Positions 7,680 to 15,423 of a stretch of DNA of 64,000 nucleotides are shown piece after piece. How positions within the stretch are numbered: the stretch's first letter is position 1; the number at the start of each line of letters is the position of its first letter. Made by a program: the position numbers and the translations under genes. Source of the stretch: JANMES01 sp038329865 (GTDB taxonomy: Bacteria > Planctomycetota > Phycisphaerae > Tepidisphaerales > Tepidisphaeraceae); contig JBBQNK010000021.1 of NCBI GenBank assembly GCA_038329865.1, forward strand, positions 1 through 64,000, written 5' to 3'. The notes below the pieces were generated by a model. The model had not been told where the DNA came from and did no database searches. It saw only the letters and a list, made by a program, of their open reading frames with translations.

Positions 7680-8441
7680 ATGAGCAATCGGATAGCAATA
7701 CCGCCGACGCTGCAGCGACTTGATCGACTCCGCAAAAACATCGAAGCCGAGTGCCGGGCGATCGCGCCTGCAGACCTTGCCGGGCGGCCGTTGTATGTCG
7801 TGCTCGGTTCGCAACTGGCGGCCGAAACCGCGGGCGATCGTCTTTATGGCTGCACGCTGAATTCGTTGGATCTCATCGCCCGTCCGCATCTGGATGTATG
7901 GCACGGTCGCGGCCCGGCTTTTCTGATCAATGATCGCGCGATTTTCGCGGACACACTCACGCTCCACCCTTACGCCGTGCGATCGGCAATCCTCAACATC
8001 TTCGAGCGGACTTGTAGAGAAATCGCCATCCATGAATTTAGCCACATTCTCGAGCGTGGAACCGCCCGCGGCGAAGCGCCATCGCCAGCAATTATGGCGG
8101 CGGTCAGATCGGAATTCTGCCGCGCGAGTGAAGGAACCGACGCGACCGCGACCGCCCCGCGAATCGACCTGCAACACGGGCCGCGGTGGATCCGCTTAGT
8201 GGTTCACGCCGTCCATCGCGCCAACAGCAACGGCGGACGATGCCTGGCACTCGAAAACGTCGCTGGCAATATCGGGCGCGGACTTTCGCCGGCGTCACAC
8301 TACGCGATGTCGCTGGCCGATGAACCTGAGCGGATGGCTGATCGTCGATTTTCTGAAATTGTCGCGATGCCCGTACCGCGGACGTTTGATGCGTTGTGGG
8401 CGAGTGACGTTGAAATTTTAACCGCCGCGAACGCGGCATGA
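7680..8441 (+). CDS. Putative zinc metallopeptidase (HExxH) of the element
   Basis: 253 residues. Residues 118-122 read HEFSH inside a hydrophobic helix (REIAIHEFSHILERG), the zincin motif HExxH. About 48 residues later HGPRW (His166) follows. In SprT-like and related zincins a similar HGxxW segment supplies a third ligand, so a zinc site is plausible. No signal peptide is seen, pointing to a cytosolic or virion protein. It overlaps the next gene by 4 nt. The enzyme class is inferred and the substrate is unknown. Confidence 0.65.
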   Translation: MSNRIAIPPTLQRLDRLRKNIEAECRAIAPADLAGRPLYVVLGSQLAAETAGDRLYGCTLNSLDLIARPHLDVWHGRGPAFLINDRAIFADTLTLHPYAVRSAILNIFERTCREIAIHEFSHILERGTARGEAPSPAIMAAVRSEFCRASEGTDATATAPRIDLQHGPRWIRLVVHAVHRANSNGGRCLALENVAGNIGRGLSPASHYAMSLADEPERMADRRFSEIVAMPVPRTFDALWASDVEILTAANAA

Positions 8442-8899
8442 GGTGCATTGTGTTTTTTCAAAGTAGCGACGAATTGCCGAACAATGGATTGATTGAGCTG
8501 CGCGGCTCGGCCGCGACGATCCAAGCCACCGCTCCTGCCGCTGATGCCGAAGACGACACGGCCGACGCCGCAGTGACGGCGTTCGTCCACTGGGGAATCT
8601 CCCGAAATCTGGACGTCACCCTGATGGACGCCGAAACCATGCAGGCCGCGGCCGATTTCTACTTCGTCGATGAACCCGACGCCGAAGATTTTGAGATTGA
8701 AGACGTGCCGGACAATCGCGGGCCGGATGGCAAGGTATCGCAAGCCGAGGCGTGCGCGATGATCGGTTGCTCGCCGATCGAATTGCTGGACGGTGCGCTG
8801 ATCGGTCGCCCAACATTGCTGATCGGAATGGCCGATTTACCCGAACTGGCCGCAGGCGTTGAGCGACGCCGGCAAATTTCCGGTGCGGGCGAGATTTAA
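8438..8899 (+). CDS. Acidic protein of unknown function
   Basis: 153 residues, start overlapping the previous stop (ATGA). It is strongly acidic in the middle (VDEPDAEDFEIEDVPD), followed by QAEACAMIGCSPIELLDGAL, which looks like a small helix-turn-helix, and a leucine-rich end. In phages, small acidic proteins just upstream of the tape measure can be tail assembly chaperones, but nothing in this sequence proves that role. Confidence 0.6.
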   Translation: MRCIVFFQSSDELPNNGLIELRGSAATIQATAPAADAEDDTADAAVTAFVHWGISRNLDVTLMDAETMQAAADFYFVDEPDAEDFEIEDVPDNRGPDGKVSQAEACAMIGCSPIELLDGALIGRPTLLIGMADLPELAAGVERRRQISGAGEI

Positions 8900-8922
8900 C
8901 GGCTCGAACTTTTGGAGAAGTA

Positions 8923-9726
8923 ATGACGACGATTTTAGAACGAACCAAAGGATTGATCGACAAGAAGAACGCTGCCGCCGTCGCCGCTTACCGGGCAATG
9001 GTTCGGCAGATAGCCACCGGCGAGAAAGAACCCGCCGGCGAACGTATTATTGATGTGATCGAGGCCGCCGGCTTGACGCTCGCCGATTGCGAGGCCGACG
9101 TTGCCCGGCTCACTCGCCGGCTCCAACTCGCCGCGACGATCGAGCGCAAAGCCGCGACCGAACAGTCAATCGACGAAAATAACACCGCCTTCCAAACCGT
9201 TCGGGAAGCCTTCGCCCAAGCGCAAGAGGCTTTCGCGCGAGACTCGGAACCCCTTTACGCCCGCGGTGCGTCGCTGGCGGAACTGGTGGACGCCGCCAAC
9301 GCCGCCGCCGCCGAACTCCTCGCAAAACCCGCGTGGCCGGAACAACTGGACACCCTGCGGGCTGTTGAGCACGAATTGCAGACGGCAACGAATGAGCGGG
9401 CGAAACTGCGCCGGCTGATCGACCACGGCGAAGGCGGAATATCGAGCCTGGCGAAGGAAATCGTCAGCGATCTAGAATCGGCCACGTCGAGAATGGGCAC
9501 CGCCCCGGTGTGGGCGGAAGACAATCTTCCCACCGTTGAGGCGGGCGTCGCATTGTTCAATCGAACTCGCAATGAGCCTGGCGGCCGTCCGCAATTCGTT
9601 GAGTCGGCATTGCACAAGTTGCGGTTGCTACACGGATCCCGCGATCGCCTGATCGAACTCGATCCGATCATCGTCGGCCTTGAAAATCGCGTCGCGGAGT
9701 TACGAGCGGACTTGTTAAAACCCTGA
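8923..9726 (+). CDS. Coiled-coil protein of unknown function
   Basis: 267 residues, almost wholly helical. Long heptad stretches run from about residue 40 to 170 (ADVARLTRRLQLAATIERKA, ELQTATNERAKLRRLIDHGE) and again near the end (IIVGLENRVAELRADLLK). No catalytic or membrane segment is evident. It sits between the acidic protein and the tape-measure gene. It may be structural or a scaffold, which is a guess based on the coiled coil and on position. Confidence 0.65.
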   Translation: MTTILERTKGLIDKKNAAAVAAYRAMVRQIATGEKEPAGERIIDVIEAAGLTLADCEADVARLTRRLQLAATIERKAATEQSIDENNTAFQTVREAFAQAQEAFARDSEPLYARGASLAELVDAANAAAAELLAKPAWPEQLDTLRAVEHELQTATNERAKLRRLIDHGEGGISSLAKEIVSDLESATSRMGTAPVWAEDNLPTVEAGVALFNRTRNEPGGRPQFVESALHKLRLLHGSRDRLIELDPIIVGLENRVAELRADLLKP

Positions 9727-9791
9727 CCCTTTTGCCTTCTGTCGGCGGGTGCATGTGGCCTCTCGCCGGCGGTTTTAGAACGAGGTGATTC

Positions 9792-11777
9792 ATGCCTGAT
9801 ATTTCTGAAATTCGCGCCGGCGGCGCGTACGTCGAGATCGGCACGCGCGACAGCGATCTCGTCGCGGGGCTTAACCGCGCCGCCACAAAGCTGCGTCAAT
9901 TTGGTTCCGCGATCCGGGGCATCGGCCTACAGATCGGCGCGGCGGGCGGTGCGATCTTCGCGCCCTTGCTCGCGTCGGCCAAGATTTTTGCCGATCAGGG
10001 CAGTAAACTTGAACTTCTCCACCAGAAAACCGGCGCGTCGGTCGAATCGCTTTCTACACTCGGTGATGCCGCGCAGAAATCAGGCGTTGACCTTGAAACA
10101 CTCGGCGGCGCATTGACGAAGATGGGAAAGACGCTGACTAATGCCGCCCAGGGCGGCAAGGAAGGCGCGGCCGCGCTCGAACTGGTCGGATTGTCCATCG
10201 CCGATCTTTCGTCGCTCACGCCGGACGAACGGTTCAAGAAGATCGCGGAGGGATTGTCGAAAATCCAAGACCCTTCGATCCGAGCCGGTGCTGCGATGAA
10301 GATTTTCGGCAAGTCCGGTGCGGAGTTATTGCCACTGCTGGTCCGCGGCTCGGTCGGAATCGAAGCGATGCAGAAGAAGGCCCGCGAGCTTGGCCTGCAA
10401 TGGAGCGGCGAGGACGCGAAGGCCGCCAAAGAGTTCGGCGATGCACTGAAGGATTTAGAGGAAGTGGGGTTGCGGCTGGCGGACACAATCGGAAGTGCGG
10501 TCGCTCCAGTGCTGAAGGTGGTCGCACAATATCTCACGTCGGCGGCGGTCGCGGCTCATAAATGGGTTGACGATCATCGAGAGGTATTCCAAACGGCGGC
10601 GATCGTCGGCGGTGCATTGCTCGTCGCAGGCGCGGCGATCGTTGCACTGGGAACGGCATTCACAATTGCGGGGATCGCGCTCGGAACGTTTGCAAGTGTG
10701 ATGGGGATCGTGGTCACGGCCATCGGTGCGATCCTCTCGCCGGCCGGCCTGGCTCTCGGAACGATTGTCGGCCTCGGATATGCGTTGTTCAAATTTACGA
10801 AGTACGGCCAACAGGCCGCGCAATACTTCAGTGAAATCTGGAAGTCGATCAGTTCTGATGCAATCACCGCATTCGGAGCGATCAAAAACGCGCTGTCGGC
10901 CGGCGACTGGGCGTTGGCCGCACAAATACTCTGGACCACGCTGCAACTGGAATGGGCGAAGGGAATCGGCGAACTAAAGCTGGCATGGAACAGCATCAAA
11001 GCCCCGATTCTGAGCGTGTGGAACGCCGTAGTTTATGGGATTTTGGAGGCTTGGGAGATCGGGAAAGCCGGCATCGAAGATGGATGGGCACACACGCTCG
11101 GATTTCTCACGCGGACCTTTTCGACGTTTAAGGCGTTTTTCCGGACCGGATGGGAGGACATTACCAACTTCGCCGCCGGCCAACTCCTGAAATTGGAGGG
11201 ACTCAGCGCTGATGATTTGAAGTCGGCGCAAAAGTTGTTGGAGCAGCAGCATCAGCAGAACTTGCGGGACATCGCCGGCGACGAGAAAAAAGAGAAATCG
11301 GACGCGAACAAAACGGAAACTGATACGGTTAAAAATAATCTCGCACAACGCGACTCGACGCTCGCGGCTTTAGTGGGCGCCGAAGCGAGCGAGAAGGCCG
11401 CGATCATCGCCGGGAACAGCGCCGAAGCTGAGAAAATTGAAGCGAAGATCAATGAGCTTAAAAGGCAATTCGCCGCACTGGTGGGTCGGGCGAAGGGCGA
11501 GGCGAGCTTGTCGCCAAGGCTTGGACCATCACCCGACGCACCGGACACACCGGACAAGCCCAGTCTGGAAAATGTCGCTAAAGCGGCGCAGGGCAAGGTG
11601 ATCGGCATCTTCCAAGCTCAGAGCAATCTCCTTGCCCACGAGGTGTTCGGCGGCGGCCAGAACGATTCGGCAGCGATAAAGGACACGGCGAAAAACACTC
11701 GTGTAATGGTTGGGGTTTTGAATAAAATCTTAGAGAAGAATGCTAGTTTAAGATTTCAGGGCATACCTACCGTTTAA
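9792..11777 (+). CDS. Phage tail tape-measure-like protein
   Basis: 661 residues. The N-terminus carries the pattern of tape-measure cores: ARAATKL-like repeats, GAAGGAIFAPLLASAKIFAD, then ETLGGALTKMGKTL. From about residue 265 to 340 lies a long hydrophobic Ala/Gly-rich stretch typical of the part that enters the host membrane. The C-terminal third is charged coiled coil (about 470-560). No peptidase or lysozyme domain is visible. In phages this protein sets tail length, but here no tail-tube, baseplate or capsid gene accompanies it, so its present role is uncertain. Confidence 0.8.
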   Translation: MPDISEIRAGGAYVEIGTRDSDLVAGLNRAATKLRQFGSAIRGIGLQIGAAGGAIFAPLLASAKIFADQGSKLELLHQKTGASVESLSTLGDAAQKSGVDLETLGGALTKMGKTLTNAAQGGKEGAAALELVGLSIADLSSLTPDERFKKIAEGLSKIQDPSIRAGAAMKIFGKSGAELLPLLVRGSVGIEAMQKKARELGLQWSGEDAKAAKEFGDALKDLEEVGLRLADTIGSAVAPVLKVVAQYLTSAAVAAHKWVDDHREVFQTAAIVGGALLVAGAAIVALGTAFTIAGIALGTFASVMGIVVTAIGAILSPAGLALGTIVGLGYALFKFTKYGQQAAQYFSEIWKSISSDAITAFGAIKNALSAGDWALAAQILWTTLQLEWAKGIGELKLAWNSIKAPILSVWNAVVYGILEAWEIGKAGIEDGWAHTLGFLTRTFSTFKAFFRTGWEDITNFAAGQLLKLEGLSADDLKSAQKLLEQQHQQNLRDIAGDEKKEKSDANKTETDTVKNNLAQRDSTLAALVGAEASEKAAIIAGNSAEAEKIEAKINELKRQFAALVGRAKGEASLSPRLGPSPDAPDTPDKPSLENVAKAAQGKVIGIFQAQSNLLAHEVFGGGQNDSAAIKDTAKNTRVMVGVLNKILEKNASLRFQGIPTV

Positions 11778-11782
11778 TCAGC

Positions 11783-12049
11783 ATGGAAGTTTTTGAACCG
11801 CTTAAAATCGCGCTTGTCGACTTCTCGGCATTCGCCGATGGGGTGATGCCACCAACTGAGCAAACAACAAAATTGATCCCCGCGGCCGGTGAAGACGAAA
11901 TTATTGCCGCGTGCGAGGGCGACAACAATCTCCTGCAGCTCACCAAACGAGCCATTTTACGAAGCGAGGATCTAGTCCTCGTGTATTCGCATTTGCGGAT
12001 CGCACTGTACTTTCGATATCAGGATGCGAAAAAGAGCTTAGGAAAGTAG
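11783..12049 (+). CDS. Unknown small protein after the tape-measure gene
   Basis: 88 residues starting 5 nt after the tape-measure stop. It is soluble, with a hydrophobic N-terminal strand (FEPLKIALVDFSAF) and a C-terminal helix ending in KKSLGK. No motif is recognised. The tight spacing suggests co-expression with the tape-measure gene. Confidence 0.5.
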   Translation: MEVFEPLKIALVDFSAFADGVMPPTEQTTKLIPAAGEDEIIAACEGDNNLLQLTKRAILRSEDLVLVYSHLRIALYFRYQDAKKSLGK

Positions 12050-12144
12050 CCTGCAAGAACAAGCCGGCAAGATTGGATCGTTGAAGAACAAACAGACAAC
12101 AGCGGATACTTGCGTTTATTAGAAGTAGTGGTTAAGGTGCTCGC

Positions 12145-12363
12145 ATGGCAACTAAGAAAACCATTAGCGATCAAGTGCGAATCGCGATCGACGCGAGCGG
12201 GTTATCCCGGTATCGCATCGCGAAGGAACTGGCCGTGTCGGAATCCACGATCAGCCGGTTTATGAACGGCAAGGGCGGGCTGTCGATGGAATATCTCGAC
12301 CGCCTGGGCCTGTTGCTCGGCCTGAAAGTCACATCGGAAAACCCAACCCGGAAGGATCGGTAA
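12145..12363 (+). CDS. XRE-family HTH regulator beside the integrase
   Basis: 72 residues, a bare Cro/CI fold: ISDQVRIAIDASGLSRYRIA, recognition helix VSESTISRFMNGKGG, then MEYLDRLGLLLGLKV. It ends 4 nt before the integrase start, so the two are probably one unit. It may control integration or excision. This is inference from neighbourhood. Confidence 0.85.
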   Translation: MATKKTISDQVRIAIDASGLSRYRIAKELAVSESTISRFMNGKGGLSMEYLDRLGLLLGLKVTSENPTRKDR

Positions 12364-12367
12364 GAAC

Positions 12368-13537
12368 ATGGCGAGCATTTTCAAACGGACCTACAAAGCG
12401 AAGTTGCCGAACGGCAAGACGGTCGTGAAGGAATGCGATCATTACACGATCACCTATTACAATGCCGCTGGGCAGAAAAAACGCGTGAAGGGCTACCGCG
12501 ATAAGAAGGCCACCGAGCAGAAGGCCCGCCGGCTCGAGCTCGCCTTATCGCACGGCGAGGAAGGGCTGGTCGACAAGTACCGCGAATCGAAGGCGACCAA
12601 CCTCGCCGGCCACGTTGCCGATTACGTCGCCGACCTGCGCACCAACGGCAGGGCGGAAATGTACGCCTACAACGCCGACAAGCGGCTGACGATCCTAGTC
12701 GATGCCTGCGGCTGGAAGACCTTGACCGACATCGACGCCAAGAGCTTCATCAAGTGGCGCGAGACAATGCGGAAGACGCCGCAATCCGGGCCCGGGCGAA
12801 CTGGAACCGTCGCATCGGCGCGCACCGTCAATCAGTACCTTGAACAAATCCGCTCATTCCTCGCGTGGTGTAAGACGGCGGGGCGGTTCGGTTCAAATCC
12901 GCTCGCCGACGTGTCGAAAGTGGCCGGCGAAATGACCCGAAAGCGCCGGGCGCTGTCCGATGAGGAAGCCGCCCGCCTGATCGCCGTCACGCCGGAAGGC
13001 CGCAAGATGTTCAACCGGCTGGCGATGGCCGTCGGACTCCGCCGGGGCGAACTGGAAGCGCTGAAGTGGGGGGATATTCGAACGAACGCCATTAAGCCAT
13101 TCATTCAGTTGCGGGCAGAAGCGACGAAAGGGCGCCGGGCCGATCGCCTTGCCCTTCCCGCGTCAATCGCTGCTGATCTTCGCACGATGCGATCCGACGC
13201 CGCGGGCGATGGTGCGCGAGTGTTCCTCAACCCGCCCACGATCGACGATTGGCGGGAAGACCTGCAGGCGGCCGGGATCGTCTGGAAGGATGAACTCGGC
13301 CGGCAGGCGGATTTCCACGCCGGCACCCGGAAGACCCTTTGCACGCGGATGAACCGGGCAGGGATCCCCCCGGCGCTGGCGATGCGGATCATGCGGCATA
13401 CCGACGTTCGGCTGACGATGGTCGACTACACCGACGATTCGCAACTCGGCGTCGATGAAGTGCTGGCGGCACTACCCGAGCCGGCCACGGCAGGGACCGC
13501 CGGCAAAGTTGCGAACCCGCCAGCAACCGGAAGATGA
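12368..13537 (+). CDS. Tyrosine recombinase / integrase
   Basis: 389 residues. There is an N-terminal arm-binding-like region (RTYKAKLPNGKTVVKE), a core-binding SAM-like domain at about residues 75-180, and a catalytic domain with the expected residues. These are Arg225 in GLRRGELEAL, Lys254 in ATKGRR, His317 and Arg321 in FHAGTRKT, His344 in MRHTDVRL and the nucleophile Tyr354 in MVDYTDD. It would catalyse site-specific integration and excision. It is the last gene of the element, followed by a terminator and a candidate attachment site. Confidence 0.93.
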   Translation: MASIFKRTYKAKLPNGKTVVKECDHYTITYYNAAGQKKRVKGYRDKKATEQKARRLELALSHGEEGLVDKYRESKATNLAGHVADYVADLRTNGRAEMYAYNADKRLTILVDACGWKTLTDIDAKSFIKWRETMRKTPQSGPGRTGTVASARTVNQYLEQIRSFLAWCKTAGRFGSNPLADVSKVAGEMTRKRRALSDEEAARLIAVTPEGRKMFNRLAMAVGLRRGELEALKWGDIRTNAIKPFIQLRAEATKGRRADRLALPASIAADLRTMRSDAAGDGARVFLNPPTIDDWREDLQAAGIVWKDELGRQADFHAGTRKTLCTRMNRAGIPPALAMRIMRHTDVRLTMVDYTDDSQLGVDEVLAALPEPATAGTAGKVANPPATGR

Positions 13538-13565
13538 TCGGAATCGCCAACCCGCCAATCGAAGC

Positions 13566-13589
13566 CCCGCCCCAACCGGCGGGATTTTT
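13566..13589 (+). terminator. Rho-independent terminator of the integrase unit
   Basis: CCCGCC (13566-13571) pairs with GGCGGG (13578-13583) around a six-base loop, followed by ATTTTT. It starts 28 nt after the integrase stop codon. Confidence 0.8.
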
Positions 13590-13597
13590 CGTTGAAT

Positions 13598-13637
13598 GGA
13601 CCAGCGGCGGAATCAACTGGACCAGTGGGCGGACCAG
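13598..13637. repeat. Three direct copies of GGACCAG
   Basis: GGACCAG occurs at 13598-13604, 13619-13625 and 13631-13637, spaced 21 and 12 nt. Short direct repeats between an integrase gene and its attachment core are often arm-type integrase or excisionase sites. That role is inferred. Confidence 0.5.
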
Positions 13638-13688
13638 TGAAGGGCCGAAATTGAAGAATCCCCGAGAAAATCGAGCGCAAAAAACTAC

Positions 13689-13710
13689 ATTCGAATCCTA
13701 GTTCCCCAGC
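13689..13710 (+). other. Candidate attachment site resembling a tRNA 3' end
   Basis: ATTCGAATCC matches the T-loop and 3' T-stem of tRNAs (consensus GTTCGAATCC) and is followed by seven bases that could be a 3' acceptor strand plus a discriminator base. The 5' side pairs only partly (CTA with TAG), so no complete tRNA exists here. This is what is left when an element integrates into a tRNA gene. The other half would lie left of the window. Confidence 0.4.
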
Positions 13711-13774
13711 TTAGCCGTCGCGATTCGTCGACGGTTTAAACCCAATCCTTTCAAAACAATGGTATGATGGGCGG

Positions 13775-14038
13775 ATGGCCTCCCTTTCAACACCGCTCCG
13801 CAGCTTGATCCTGAAACAACTGGCTGATCATGAAATGCAGCTTTTGACGCTGGTGGTGTCAGTTCGCAAATCGCTGGTTCCGGCGGATCGGATCAAGGGC
13901 GATTTGACGGGGCTAGTGAAATCGGCAATTCGTCAGTTGATTTTGAACAAAGTCGTCGTCGAAACCGATGGCATGTTCTCGCTGATTAATCCCGCCGAGT
14001 CGGCCTCGCCCAAAATCCTCGGGCCGGCGATTCACTGA
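13775..14038 (+). CDS. Small winged-helix-like protein, unknown
   Basis: 87 residues. The pattern LRSLILKQLADHEMQLLTLV, then DLTGLVKSAIRQLILNKVVV, then a short wing (ETDGMFSLIN) suggests a winged-helix fold. No family is recognised. It is the first gene beyond the element boundary and could be chromosomal or element cargo. The start has no strong ribosome-binding site. Confidence 0.55.
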   Translation: MASLSTPLRSLILKQLADHEMQLLTLVVSVRKSLVPADRIKGDLTGLVKSAIRQLILNKVVVETDGMFSLINPAESASPKILGPAIH

Positions 14039-14048
14039 CCATTTTCTG

Positions 14049-14279
14049 CTACGCAGGATCGTCGGGCGGTTGACGGACCAAAATCAATCGTCGTCGGGTC
14101 GCTTCTTGTCCTAGTTCGAGCATGGCGGCCATCGCGGTTTCGGATTCTTTCAAGCACGCTTCCCTGACGGCCGGATCGTTTGCTTTCGCTTGCAGCGATT
14201 GTGCTGCATTCTCAAAACGAATGCGGGCTGCGTTCCAGGAGGCCATCAGTTCGATGTCGGGCATCGGATCGTTTTTCAT
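14049..14279 (-). CDS. Small helical protein, paralogue of the gene at 14313
   Basis: 76 residues. It shares with its neighbour the spaced pattern D-(I/F)-E-L near the start, an aromatic-W-x-x-A segment, a central Ala-rich helix, and the end E-L-G-(Q/K)-E-A-x-x-(R)-(R/K)-L-I-L-x-R. The two lie head-to-tail on the minus strand, 33 nt apart, and look like a tandem duplication that has diverged. Function unknown, no motif beyond the shared pattern. An overlapping plus-strand frame is also open, but the shared residues favour this strand. Confidence 0.6.
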   Translation of the reverse strand: MKNDPMPDIELMASWNAARIRFENAAQSLQAKANDPAVREACLKESETAMAAMLELGQEATRRRLILVRQPPDDPA

Positions 14280-14312
14280 CGTCTCACATTCAAGGGGGGT
14301 AATGGCCGATCT

Positions 14313-14534
14313 TCAGCCGGACGTTCTTCGGGTGAGAATCAACTTTCGGGTTGAAGCTTCTTTCCCCAGTTCGACCAATTTAACAGTCGCCGCAATCATC
14401 ACTTTTTGGCATGCCGCTGTGGTTGCAAGATCAATTTCAACCGACGTTAAAGTGTGGGAAGCGTCGTCAAAAATCTGTGACGCATCGTGCCACGCACTGA
14501 TCAATTCGAAGTCTGTCAACGGAGCATTCGCCAT
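14313..14534 (-). CDS. Small helical protein, paralogue of the gene at 14049
   Basis: 73 residues. It aligns along its length with the downstream neighbour (TDFELISAWHDA and LVELGKEASTRKLILTRR against the equivalent segments there). It is soluble, predicted mostly helical, and unknown in function. Being first in transcription order, it likely shares its promoter with the second copy. Confidence rests on the conservation between the two copies. Confidence 0.6.
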   Translation of the reverse strand: MANAPLTDFELISAWHDASQIFDDASHTLTSVEIDLATTAACQKVMIAATVKLVELGKEASTRKLILTRRTSG

Positions 14535-14661
14535 TCTGCCACACTAGCAGATTCTGAAATAACAAAATGAAAATTCTAGATATGCTCGATTGAGGTTCGT
14601 TGCTGTTGGTGAGCCCGGTGAAGTTTCAGTCGAAAAACGTGAAATGCGATACAATCAGATC

Positions 14662-15354
14662 ATGTGCGGACGCTATACCCTTCGCCGGGCCGACCTTGCC
14701 GCAGCGGCGCTTCGGGCGCTGCAGCAGCCGACGTTTGAAGAATTCAGCGAGATCCATCGGCCGGGGTTGTACAACATCGCGCCGAGTCAGTCGGTGCCGG
14801 TCGTTCGACTGAACGGCGAAGGTCAGCGGACGATCGGGCTGGTGCGCTGGGGATTGATTCCATCGTGGTCAAAAGAGTTACCGAAGCTTCAGCCGATCAA
14901 CGCGCGGGCGGAGACGGTCGCGACGTCCGGCATGTTCCGCCAGGCGCTGGAGCGCCGGCGATGCCTCGTGCCGGCCGACGGGTTTTACGAGTGGCAGGGG
15001 GCCAAGCCGCCGAAGCAGCCGTACTTCATGCGGCTGGCGGACGACGGGATCTTCGCGTTCGCCGGACTCTGGGAGCGCTGGCGCGTGAGTGAGAATAAAG
15101 AGCCGCTCGATACGTTCACGATCATCACCACCTCGGCGAGTGAAACCATGTCGCCGATCCACAGCCGCATGCCGGTGATCCTCGACCAGGCCGACTATGA
15201 CAAGTGGCTCGACCGGACGCGTAAGGGCAGCGATGTCGTCGACCTGCTCAAGCCGTTCACCGGCGCGCTCGAAACGCGCCCGATCGGCACGCGCGTAAAC
15301 AGCGTGAAGAACGATGCGCCTGATCTGATCGAGCCGATCAGCAAAGCCGGCTGA
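14662..15354 (+). CDS. yedK: SRAP-domain protein (HMCES/YedK), abasic-site DNA-protein crosslinker
   Basis: 230 residues from ATG 14662. This start is chosen because the family requires Met-Cys-Gly-Arg-Tyr at the N-terminus, so that Cys2 becomes the N-terminal nucleophile after Met removal. A longer in-frame start at 14590 would bury it. The other active-site residues are present: Asn80 (PINARAET), Glu110 (GFYEW) and His167 (IHSRMP). The family binds single-stranded DNA at abasic sites and forms a stable thiazolidine crosslink that shields replication forks. It stands alone between small unknown genes and a membrane protein. Confidence 0.93.
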   Translation: MCGRYTLRRADLAAAALRALQQPTFEEFSEIHRPGLYNIAPSQSVPVVRLNGEGQRTIGLVRWGLIPSWSKELPKLQPINARAETVATSGMFRQALERRRCLVPADGFYEWQGAKPPKQPYFMRLADDGIFAFAGLWERWRVSENKEPLDTFTIITTSASETMSPIHSRMPVILDQADYDKWLDRTRKGSDVVDLLKPFTGALETRPIGTRVNSVKNDAPDLIEPISKAG

Positions 15355-15423
15355 CGAAGTCGTTTCAACTTTTCGGTAGAATCGCGAACAAGACCGGCGA
15401 TTTTCTTCACTTCAGGGGAAAGT

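Larger units (their letters stand above)
1..13710. mobile_element. Integrated phage-like element, right part
   Basis: The segment carries a leftward XRE repressor facing a rightward series of small, translationally coupled genes. The series includes two excisionase-like HTH proteins, a primase/AAA replication protein, a tape-measure-like protein and, last, a tyrosine integrase followed by a terminator. Beyond 13.7 kb the content changes to ordinary chromosomal genes. The left end is outside the window. No terminase, portal, capsid, tail-tube or lysis gene is recognisable, so a complete tailed prophage is not shown. The right boundary is inferred from the position of the integrase and a tRNA-3'-end-like sequence. 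Confidence 0.8.

Noticed and set aside
13670..13715. Complete tRNA gene
   Set aside because: Only the T-loop and 3' part resemble a tRNA. The 5' T-stem does not pair fully and no anticodon arm precedes it.
14122..14547. 141-codon plus-strand frame
   Set aside because: The opposite strand carries two frames that are conserved with each other in protein sequence, so they are the better call.
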